In this document: positions 54,990 to 64,000 of the stretch, piece after piece | Layout: every line of letters begins with the position of its first letter | Position numbering within the stretch: the first letter of the stretch is position 1 | Assembly (NCBI RefSeq): GCF_036320965.1 | Contig: NC_092250.1 | Location: 17,710,117 to 17,774,116, forward strand | Length of the DNA stretch: 64,000 nucleotides | Direction of reading: 5' to 3' | Source: Panulirus ornatus | Taxonomy: Eukaryota; Arthropoda; Malacostraca; Decapoda; Palinuridae | Position numbers and translations under genes: made by a program | Notes under the pieces: generated by a model | Told to the model about the DNA's origin: nothing | Databases searched by the model: none | What the model saw: only the letters and a program-made list of their open reading frames with translations

Positions 54990-57900
54990 GATGGTGGGGA
55001 GACCTGGCTAGGGGATGGTGGGGAGACCTGGGCTAGTGATGGTGGGGAGACCTGGGCTAGGGATGGGGGGACGACCTGGGCTAGGGATGGGGGAACGACC
55101 TGGGCTAGGGATGGTGGGGAGACCTGGGCTAGGGATGGGGGAACGACCTGGGCTAGGGATGGGGGAACGACCTGGGCTAGGGATGGGGGAACGACCTGGG
55201 CTAGGGATGGGGGAACGACCTGGGCTAGGGATGGTGGGGAGACCTGGGCTAGGGATGGTGGGGAGACCTGGGCTAGTGATGGTGGGGAGACCTGGGCTAG
55301 TGATGGTGGGGAGACCTGGGCTAGTGATGGTGGGGAGACCTGGGCTAGTGATGGTGGGGAGACCTGGCTAGGGGATGGTGGGGAGACCTGGGCTAGTGAT
55401 GGTGGGGAGACCTGGGTAGGGATGGTGGGGAGACCTGGGCTAGTGATGGTGGGGAGACCTGGGCTAGTGATGGTGGGGAGACCTGGGCTAGTGATGGTGG
55501 GGAGACCTGGCTAGGGGATGGTGGGGAGACTGGGCTAGGGATGGTGGGGAGACCTGGGCTAGGGATGGGGGAACGACCTGGGCTAGGGATGGTGGGGAGA
55601 CTGGGCTAGGGATGGGGGGACGACCTGGGCTAGTGATGGTGGGGAGACCTGGGTAGGGATGGTGGGGAGACTGGGCTAGGGATGGGGGAACGACCTGGGC
55701 TAGGGATGGTGGGGAGACTGGGCTAGGGATGGTGGGGAGACCTGGGCTAGGGATGGGGGAACGACCTGGGCTAGGGATGGGGGAACGACCTGGGCTAGGG
55801 ATGGGGGAACGACCTGGGCTAGGGATGGGGGAACGACCTGGGCTAGGGATGGGGGAACGACCTGGGCTAGGGATGGGGGAACGACCTGGGCTAGGGATGG
55901 GGGAACGACCTGGGCTAGGGATGGGGGGACGACCTGGGCTAGGGATGGTGGGGAGACTGGGCTAGGGATGGTGGGGAGACTGGGCTAGGGATGGTGGGGA
56001 GACTGGGCTAGGGATGGTGGGGAGACCTGGGCTAGTGATGGTGGGGAGACCTGGCTAGGGGATGGTGGGGAGACTGGGCTAGGGATGGGGGAACGACCTG
56101 GGCTAGGGATGGTGGGGAGACTGGGCTAGGGATGGTGGGGAGACCTGGGCTAGTGATGGTGGGGAGACCTGGGCTAGGGATGGTGGGGAGACCTGGCTAG
56201 GGGATGGTGGGGAGACCTGGGCTAGTGATGGTGGGGAGACCTGGCTAGGGGATGGTGGGGAGACCTGGGCTAGTGATGGTGGGGAGACCTGGGCTAGGGA
56301 TGGTGGGGAGACTGGGCTAGGGATGGTGGGGAGACCTGGGCTAGTGATGGTGGGGAGACCTGGGCTAGTGATGGTGGGGAGACCTGGGCTAGTGATGGTG
56401 GGGAGACCTGGCTAGGGGATGGTGGGGAGACCTGGGCTAGTGATGGTGGGGAGACCTGGCTAGGGGATGGTGGGGAGACCTGGGTAGGGATGGTGGGGAG
56501 ACCTGGGCTAGTGATGGTGGGGAGACCTGGCTAGGGGATGGTGGGGAGACCTGGGCTAGTGATGGTGGGGAGACCTGGGCTAGGATGGTGGGGAGACTGG
56601 GCTAGGGATGGGGGGACGACCTGGGCTAGGGATGGTGGGGAGACTGGGCTAGGGATGGTGGGGAGACTGGGCTAGGGATGGTGGGGAGACCTGGGCTAGT
56701 GATGGTGGGGAGACCTGGGCTAGGGATGGTGGGGAGACTGGGCTAGGGATGGTGGGGAGACCTGGGCTAGGGATGGGGGAACGACCTGGGCTAGGGATGG
56801 TGGGGAGACCTGGGCTAGTGATGGTGGGGAGACCTGGCTAGGGGATGGTGGGGAGACCTGGCTAGGGGATGGTGGGGAGACCTGGGCTAGGGATGGGGGG
56901 ACGACCTGGGCTAGTGATGGTGGGGAGACCTGGGCTAGGGATGGTGGGGAGACCTGGGCTAGGGATGGTGGGGAGACCTGGGTAGGGATGGTGGGGAGAC
57001 CTGGCTAGGGGATGGTGGGGAGACCTGGCTAGGGGATGGTGGGGAGACTGGGCTAGGGATGGTGGGGAGACCTGGGCTAGTGATGGTGGGGAGACCTGGC
57101 TAGGGGATGGTGGGGAGACTGGGCTAGGGATGGTGGGGAGACCTGGGCTAGTGATGGTGGGGAGACCTGGGTAGGGATGGTGGGGAGACTGGGCTAGGGA
57201 TGGTGGGGAGACCTGGCTAGGGGATGGTGGGGAGACTGGGCTAGGGATGGTGGGGAGACCTGGGCTAGTGATGGTGGGGAGACCTGGCTAGGGGATGGTG
57301 GGGAGACCTGGCTAGGGGATGGTGGGGAGACTGGGCTAGGGATGGTGGGGAGACCTGGGTAGGGATGGTGGGGAGACCTGGCTAGGGGATGGTGGGGAGA
57401 CCTGGGCTAGTGATGGTGGGGAGACCTGGGCTAGTGATGGTGGGGAGACCTGGCTAGGGGATGGTGGGGAGACCTGGGTAGGGATGGTGGGGAGACTGGG
57501 CTAGGGATGGTGGGGAGACTGGGCTAGGGATGGTGGGGAGACCTGGGCTAGGGATGGTGGGGAGACCTGGGCTAGTGATGGTGGGGAGACCTGGGCTAGT
57601 GATGGTGGGGAGACCTGGCTAGGGGATGGTGGGGAGACCTGGGTAGGGATGGTGGGGAGACCTGGGCTAGTGATGGTGGGGAGACCTGGCTAGGGGATGG
57701 TGGGGAGACCTGGGTAGGGATGGTGGGGAGACCTGGCTAGGGGATGGTGGGGAGACCTGGGCTAGTGATGGTGGGGAGACCTGGCTAGGGGATGGTGGGG
57801 AGACCTGGGCTAGTGATGGTGGGGAGACCTGGCTAGGGGATGGTGGGGAGACTGGGCTAGGGATGGTGGGGAGACTGGGCTAGGGATGGTGGGGAGACCT

Positions 57901-60655
57901 GGGCTAGTGATGGTGGGGAGACCTGGGCTAGTGATGGTGGGGAGACCTGGCTAGGGGATGGTGGGGAGACTGGGCTAGGGATGGTGGGGAGACCTGGGTA
58001 GGGATGGTGGGGAGACCTGGGCTAGTGATGGTGGGGAGACCTGGGCTAGTGATGGTGGGGAGACCTGGGTAGGGATGGTGGGGAGACTGGGCTAGGGATG
58101 GTGGGGAGACTGGGCTAGGGATGGTGGGGAGACTGGGCTAGGGATGGTGGGGAGACTGGGCTAGGGATGGGGGAACGACCTGGGCTAGGGATGGTGGGGA
58201 GACTGGGCTAGGGATGGTGGGGAGACTGGGCTAGGGATGGTGGGGAGACCTGGGCTAGGGATGGGGGAACGACCTGGGCTAGGGATGGGGGGACGACCTG
58301 GGCTAGGGATGGGGGAACGACCTGGGCTAGGGATGGTGGGGAGACCTGGGCTAGTGATGGTGGGGAGACCTGGGTAGGGATGGTGGGGAGACCTGGGTAG
58401 GGATGGTGGGGAGACCTGGGTAGGGATGGTGGGGAGACTGGGCTAGGGATGGTGGGGAGACTGGGCTAGGGATGGTGGGGAGACCTGGGCTAGTGATGGT
58501 GGGGAGACCTGGCTAGGGGATGGTGGGGAGACTGGGCTAGGGATGGTGGGGAGACCTGGGCTAGGGATGGGGGGACGACCTGGGCTAGGGATGGTGGGGA
58601 GACCTGGGCTAGGATGGTGGGGAGACCTGGGCTAGGGATGGGGGGACGACCTGGGCTAGGGATGGGGGGACGACCTGGGCTAGGGATGGGGGGACGACCT
58701 GGGCTAGGGATGGGGGAACGACCTGGGCTAGGGATGGTGGGGAGACTGGGCTAGGGATGGGGGGACGACCTGGGCTAGGGATGGGGGGACGACCTGGGCT
58801 AGGGATGGTGGGGAGACCTGGGCTAGGATGGTGGGGAGACCTGGGCTAGGGATGGGGGGACGACCTGGGCTAGGGATGGGGGGACGACCTGGGCTAGGGA
58901 TGGTGGGGAGACTGGGCTAGGGATGGTGGGGAGACCTGGGCTAGTGATGGTGGGGAGACCTGGCTAGGGGATGGTGGGGAGACCTGGCTAGGGGATGGTG
59001 GGGAGACCTGGGCTAGGGATGGGGGGACGACCTGGGCTAGGGATGGTGGGGAGACCTGGGCTAGGGATGGTGGGGAGACTGGGCTAGGGATGGTGGGGAG
59101 ACTGGGCTAGGGATGGGGGAACGACCTGGGCTAGGGATGGTGGGGAGACCTGGGCTAGTGATGGTGGGGAGACCTGGCTAGGGGATGGTGGGGAGACCTG
59201 GGTAGGGATGGTGGGGAGACCTGGGCTAGGGATGGTGGGGAGACCTGGGCTAGTGATGGTGGGGAGACCTGGGCTAGGGATGGGGGGACGACCTGGGCTA
59301 GGGATGGTGGGGAGACTGGGCTAGGGATGGGGGGACGACCTGGGCTAGGGATGGTGGGGAGACTGGGCTAGGGATGGTGGGGAGACTGGGCTAGGGATGG
59401 TGGGGAGACCTGGGCTAGGGATGGGGGAACGACCTGGGCTAGGGATGGTGGGGAGACCTGGCTAGGGGATGGTGGGGAGACCTGGGCTAGTGATGGTGGG
59501 GAGACCTGGCTAGGGGATGGTGGGGAGACCTGGGCTAGTGATGGTGGGGAGACCTGGCTAGGGGATGGTGGGGAGACCTGGGCTAGTGATGGTGGGGAGA
59601 CCTGGCTAGGGGATGGTGGGGAGACCTGGGCTAGGGATGGGGGGACGACCTGGGCTAGGGATGGTGGGGAGACCTGGGCTAGTGATGGTGGGGAGACCTG
59701 GGTAGGGATGGTGGGGAGACCTGGCTAGGGGATGGTGGGGAGACTGGGCTAGGGATGGGGGAACGACCTGGGCTAGGGATGGGGGGACGACCTGGGCTAG
59801 GGATGGTGGGGAGACCTGGGCTAGTGATGGTGGGGAGACCTGGCTAGGGGATGGTGGGGAGACCTGGGCTAGGGATGGGGGAACGACCTGGGCTAGGGAT
59901 GGGGGAACGACCTGGGCTAGGGATGGTGGGGAGACTGGGCTAGGGATGGTGGGGAGACCTGGGCTAGTGATGGTGGGGAGACCTGGCTAGGGGATGGTGG
60001 GGAGACCTGGGCTAGTGATGGTGGGGAGACCTGGGCTAGTGATGGTGGGGAGACCTGGGCTAGTGATGGTGGGGAGACCTGGCTAGGGGATGGTGGGGAG
60101 ACTGGGCTAGGGATGGGGGAACGACCTGGGCTAGGGATGGGGGAACGACCTGGGCTAGGGATGGGGGAACGACCTGGGCTAGGGATGGGGGAACGACCTG
60201 GGCTAGGGATGGGGGAACGACCTGGGCTAGGGATGGGGGAACGACCTGGGCTAGGGATGGGGGAACGACCTGGGCTAGGGATGGTGGGGAGACCTGGGCT
60301 AGTGATGGTGGGGAGACCTGGCTAGGGGATGGTGGGGAGACCTGGGCTAGTGATGGTGGGGAGACCTGGGCTAGGGATGGGGGAACGACCTGGGCTAGGG
60401 ATGGTGGGGAGACCTGGGCTAGGGATGGTGGGGAGACCTGGGCTAGTGATGGTGGGGAGACCTGGGCTAGGGATGGGGGGACGACCTGGGCTAGTGATGG
60501 TGGGGAGACCTGGGCTAGGGATGGGAGAACGACCTGGGCTAGGGATGGTGGGGAGACCTGGGCTAGGGATGGTGGGGAGACCTGGGCTAGGGATGGGGGA
60601 ACGACCTGGGCTAGGGATGGGGAGGGACCTGGGCTAGTGAGGACGGGAGACCTGG
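54990..60655. repeat. 5.7-kb minisatellite, 24-bp G-quadruplex unit, about 236 copies
   Basis: Three main unit forms are intermixed: GGGCTAGGGATGGTGGGGAG then ACCT (24 bp); GGGCTAGGGATGGGGGAACG then ACCT (24 bp); and a form with ACCTGGCTAGGGGATGG. On the + strand, which is the sense strand of the host gene, adjacent units give GGGG-AGACCT-GGG-CTA-GGG-ATGGT-GGGG, a canonical G4 motif with loops of 6, 3 and 5. Runs of the GGGGGAACG form occur at about 55750-55930 and 60110-60290. The whole array is inside intron 2. Open frames are artefacts. Confidence 0.97.
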
Positions 60656-60659
60656 ACAA

Positions 60660-60851
60660 AACAGCAGTAGCCCAGTAGCTTGCCCCCAGGGCAGGCCTGT
60701 CCTGCTGCCGATTTTATGAACACGTCCTCATTGTGGAAGGCTCGCTCTGCGGGAGTTAGGTTAGGTGTGTTGCTCCACCAGTGTTGCCGCGTGTGTGTGT
60801 TGCTGCGAGGGTAATGTGTGCTGGAGGAGGGGTGAAGCGCGCGCGCGAGCG

Positions 60852-60889
<38 letters not shown>

Positions 60890-61240
60890 GGTCTACGCTC
60901 CAGTAGGTGTTCCAGTAGGAATGTGTTGTTGGGTGTGTCTCTGAATAATGTTTTGCTTGCTGGAGTGTTGTCTTGTGTGTTGAGCCTGGGGTGATGATGA
61001 CACACGCAGGCAGAGACACGGCGCCCAAGTTACGAGGGAGACGCGTTGCGGCGGACGGCTACGATCCCTCACCGTTGTCCACCAAGGAATGACGCAAGGA
61101 GACTGATGGCAGTAGACCTGATCCTTTCCATCAAGTTTCTCAACCAGATATGACGACGCAGTTCGTGAACAGTCTTCAAAAACGCGTAGGGATGTAATAA
61201 CCAGGGGTTATAACGTGAAATTAAGCATGTCACTTTATAG
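60660..61240. other. unique sequence with a (GT)n tract
   Basis: (GT)n at 60855-60888 after GCGCGCGCG. Otherwise no recognised feature. Confidence 0.5.
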
Positions 61241-61375
61241 AAAAAGATATATAGTGGTGTTTTTATAGCATACGAGTGGTAGATGAATGGGATAAAGTTA
61301 TCGGATCCTAGATATGGACAACATACAATATCCCTAAAACCTATATAACAGTAGAGTTCAAAAGCCTTGTGGTAG
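61240..61375 (+). mobile_element. possible CR1/L2-like tail fragment
   Basis: ACGAGTGGTAGATGAATGGG then ATAAAGTTATCGGATCC resembles the V-D-E-W-N-K-L ending seen in the other tails. The terminal signature is not clear. Confidence 0.4.
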
Positions 61376-61540
61376 TACCCCCTTCCTCTGGCCTGTGGCA
61401 CCCCTAACATAAGACGGGAGATTGATATGTGCGGGAGGGTGAGTGTGACACCACGTTACTGCTGTTACACCCGTGTGACGATATGTGACCACAGGTGTAA
61501 CACAACGCGTGAGGAACATGTACGTCAAAGCCTCTTGCAT

Positions 61541-61541
61541 G

Positions 61542-61586
<45 letters not shown>
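61541..61586. repeat. (GT)n microsatellite
   Basis: About 23 GT copies. Confidence 0.97.
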
Positions 61587-61589
<3 letters not shown>

Positions 61590-61889
61590 CCCCTGACGTC
61601 AGTCACTTTAATGACAAGTCATGCGGGTGGTGGAGGAAGGAAATACAATGGAATGTGGTCATGAACACACTTCCCGTTGCGTCCTGTGCTGACCTTCATC
61701 ACTTAAAGAGCCTGGTGACGTAAAGGTCATGATCAGGGTCATGGCTGGCATCTTACACACACTATCTACGTACGGACTCCAGAGCCATCATATCTCGTAC
61801 TGACACACTGGGCCAGGAAATGTTTGGTGTCCATTTACAAACAGGAAATTAAAATATTTCCGACTACTTTTTGCGAGTCTTCTACACAT

Positions 61890-62090
61890 ATTCGTGACCA
61901 TTCTACATAAGAGAAAATATTGTGACCACTTTATATAGAGAAAATATTGTGACCATTTTAGAGAAATTACTGACCTTTTATATATAGAGAAAATATTGTG
62001 ACCATTTTAGAGAAATTATTGTGACCTTCTATATAGAGAAAATATTGTAACCTTTTCTTATATAGAGAAAATATTGACTTTTTTAGTGAT
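61890..62090. repeat. about 30-bp minisatellite just upstream of exon 3
   Basis: About 6 units of TATAGAGAAAATATTGTGAC then CATTTTA with indels, ending some 75 bp before the exon 3 acceptor. Confidence 0.9.
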
Positions 62091-62165
62091 GAGGCAAATG
62101 TTGTTACTAATTTACGGAGTAAACTCTTTTAGTGATTTGTAACTTCATTTTTTTTTCTTTGACAG

Positions 62166-62242
62166 ATGGAGAAAATGTGTTCGCAGATCCAGAGAGTAAA
62201 CTCAGTAAATATGCCCCGAAGTCATGGAAGACCTCACCCAGT
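62166..62242 (+). CDS. ex: Expanded-like FERM protein, third coding exon
   Basis: A strong acceptor (CATTTTTTTTTCTTTGACAG, AG 62164-62165) opens the exon and GTAAGT at 62243 closes it. Length is 77 nt; it enters in phase 1, completing a split GAT codon with exon 2, and leaves in phase 0. Residues 68-93 read DGENVFADPESKLSKYAPKS then WKTSPS. The DGE-F-DPESKLSKY-PKSW stretch is the most diagnostic part of the gene and is Expanded-type; vertebrate FRMD6 has a looser KL-KY-PK-W version (from memory). The rest of the FERM domain and the C-terminal half lie beyond 64000. The exon donor is the first of a tandem series of donors. Confidence 0.93.
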
Positions 62243-62510
62243 GTAAGTCCAACTTTAATCTTTATATTTTGAGACTTAACACTCAAGAGGTTAGACTTGA
62301 CCCAGTGTAAGTCAATCTATGTATTCTATATTATAAGACTAAACCCTGAAGAGGTTAGACTTACTCAGTGTAAGTCAGATAATACAATCTATATTCTTAG
62401 ACTTAACACTTAAGAGGTGATGCTGTACCCAGTGTAAGTCAAATTAATAGCCATTACACAATATTATGAGACTACAGACCTCTGTAGCTTACCTCACCTG
62501 GTGTAGGGCC
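62228..62510 (+). repeat. 63-64 bp tandem array of the exon 3 donor, 4 intact copies and a decayed fifth
   Basis: CCCAGTGTAAGTC or a close variant places GTAAGT at 62243, 62307, 62370 and 62434. A fifth copy, ACCTCACCTGGTGTAGGG, ends at 62508 and has lost GTAAGT. The units share TTAACACT..AAGAGGTTAGACTT spacers. Reading past the first donor reaches an in-frame TGA at 62270-62272. Confidence 0.95.
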
Positions 62511-62719
62511 AAGTAAACACTTTTATGTTGAAAGTTTTACTGAGTTGCTTGTTGTGTTGTGTTGTTGTGTAGTGGTGTTGTCTTCTCTGTGGTGGGAGTG
62601 TGACGTGATGGTGACGCGATGTGACGAGGGGGAGCGTGGGGGAGCTGGGTGATTACCAGGGGTGACTGTGTGACCCACGGGTCCTGGGGAGCATAGCAGG
62701 GGAGTGGCAGTGATCACTT

Positions 62720-62985
62720 GTGGGGTGACGAGATGGTGATGTCAGGGGTCACGGTAACATCTGGTGATGGTGATGTCAGGGGTCACGGTAACATCTGGTG
62801 ATGGTGATGACACACAGGCTTCGGTGATGGTGATGTCAGGGGTCGCGGTAACATCTGGTGATGGTGATGACACACAGGCTTCGGTGATGGTGATGTCAGG
62901 AGTTACGGTACCATCTGGTGATGGTGATGACACACAGGCTTCGGTGATGGTGATATTGATGTCAGAGGTGATGATGATCGTCATG
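62720..62985. repeat. about 60-bp minisatellite, 4 copies
   Basis: Units GGTGATGGTGATGTCAGGGG then TCACGGTAACATCTGGTGAT and GGTGATGACACACAGGCTTC, with a shorter first copy. Confidence 0.93.
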
Positions 62986-63074
62986 ATTAGAGACATTAAG
63001 TGATAGTGATGACCCCTGGTGATAGTGACACACTAGCGATGACGTCGGCATGTAGCTGATGATGGTGATGGTGA

Positions 63075-63385
63075 TGACACTGTTGAAGGGTCGTACCGCC
63101 GTGCTGAAGCGTCGAACCGCCGCGCTGAAGGGTCGCACCGCCGCGCTGAAGAGTCGTACCGTCGCGCTGAAGGGTCGTACCGCCGTGCTGAAGGGTCGAA
63201 CCGCCGCGCTGAAGGGTCGCACCGCCGCGCTGAAGGGTCGTACCGTCGCGCTGAAGGGTCGTACCGCCGTGCTGAAGGGTCGAACCGCCGCGCTGTAAGG
63301 GTCGCACCGCCGCGCTGAAGGGTCGTACCGTCGCGCTGAAGGGTCGTACCGTCGCGCTGAAGGGTCGTCCCGCCGTGGTGTTAAG
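63075..63385 (-). repeat. minisatellite family M21, locus 5
   Basis: About 15 copies of GAAGGGTCGTACCGCCGTGCT, period 21, same strand sense as locus 4 (reverse of loci 1-3). A three-unit cycle (TACCGTCGCG, TACCGCCGTG, AACCGCCGCG, ACCGCCGCG) repeats, giving an 84-bp higher-order unit. I do not see the palindromic module here. Confidence 0.92.
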
Positions 63386-63389
63386 GGTC

Positions 63390-64000
63390 GTTAATGGGAG
63401 GGTGGTAGTACTGCCCGTAGGCAGTTTGTATCCACTGGATGTATATGGCGAGGCAACATAGGCCTACAGAAGGCCCCACCCCTCCGGCCAGGGAGAGGTG
63501 TCTCCTGGTGGTGACCTGGTCGAGATTCCTGCCTCCCGTCTCACAGAGTACGGGAGGCTGGCTAGACCCTGGGTAACCCAGCAGCGTAACGTAGCGCGTT
63601 GATATCCACCTGCGTTAAGGATTGTAGCCCGCGCCTTCGTTGAAACTGGTATCATATTTTCGTGATATCTTCTTCGGCGTGTGCCTGTGATGTATTCAAC
63701 GCTTGATATCCTTCTTCTTTCGTTATCATCCAAGCCTTTTGATACATTCGCTTTTGTTTTTGTTTGAGCTACAAAATAGTACAAACATCAGTCTTTTGTT
63801 ATCTAGTGAATGGTGTCGTAGCGTTTATGGATGACTTCTGTGGTGGCGAAATCAGCCATCAAATCTATATATATCGTCTCTTGTATTCCTTCTATAAAAT
63901 ATTGTACTTTGTAGCCTCTGTTATTAGCATATGATATCATACCGTCTATAACATATAATCCAGTGCATGATATCATTAACACATATATAAGTAGTCGTTG
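63390..64000. other. unique sequence to the window end
   Basis: GC-rich to 63560, AT-rich after. GGTCGAGATTCC at 63519 is B-box-like but unsupported. No exon is recognised; the next exon of the FERM gene is probably beyond the window. Confidence 0.4.

Noticed and set aside
54990..60655. Telomere-like CTAGGG words
   Set aside because: The unit is 24 bp and contains CTAGGG only once, so it is not a telomeric hexamer array. The array is internal to an intron.

Overview
The window looks like a piece of a large, repeat-choked arthropod nuclear genome, most likely a decapod crustacean (crab, porcelain crab or similar; this is inference). It has spliceosomal exons with GT-AG borders, decayed non-LTR retrotransposon tails of the kind common in decapods, a tRNA-derived SINE, and dozens of very long (GT)n, (GA)n and (AT)n tracts. 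There is no operon structure, no prokaryotic gene, and no believable intronless protein-coding gene.

One host gene can be read with confidence, on the + strand. Three coding exons at 28194-28295, 47190-47289 and 62166-62242 join in frame (phase 0, then phase 1) into the first 93 residues of a FERM-domain protein. The peptide, notably LFGL followed by the stretch ending in FADPESKLSKYAPKSW, matches the N-terminal F1 lobe of Expanded (insect ex; vertebrate relatives FRMD6/Willin and FRMD1), a membrane-cortex regulator upstream of the Hippo kinase cascade. Intron 1 is 18.9 kb, intron 2 is 14.9 kb, and the gene runs off the right edge. An in-frame stop just upstream fixes the start codon. A splice-acceptor-like sequence before the start suggests that a non-coding exon lies further upstream; the CpG-rich blocks at 14640-15330 and 26530-26720 are candidates for promoter or 5' UTR.

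Most of the rest is tandem repeat. About 50 different minisatellites, with units from 17 to 76 bp, stand side by side. The largest is a 5.7 kb array of a 24-bp G-quadruplex-forming unit inside intron 2 (54990-60655). Most arrays share no sequence, but one 21-24 bp unit recurs at five places in both orientations, in four of them beside a shared palindromic module, so it behaves like a dispersed fold-back element. Retrotransposon debris (CR1/L2-like tails at about 3.6, 20.5, 21.1, 25.1, 46.6, 52.7 and 61.3 kb, an RT core at 2.9-3.4 kb, other RT tails at 18.7, 23.1 and 28.9 kb), a SINE and an (AT)n-associated inverted repeat fill the gaps.

The most unusual observation is that all three coding exons have an edge caught in a local tandem duplication. 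A decayed copy of the exon 1 acceptor and start lies 138 bp upstream. The exon 2 donor is present twice, 47 bp apart. The exon 3 donor is present four times at 63-64 bp spacing, plus a decayed fifth. Use of any decoy donor would add an in-frame stop. Long open frames elsewhere are by-products of repeat units on one or both strands and are not called as genes.
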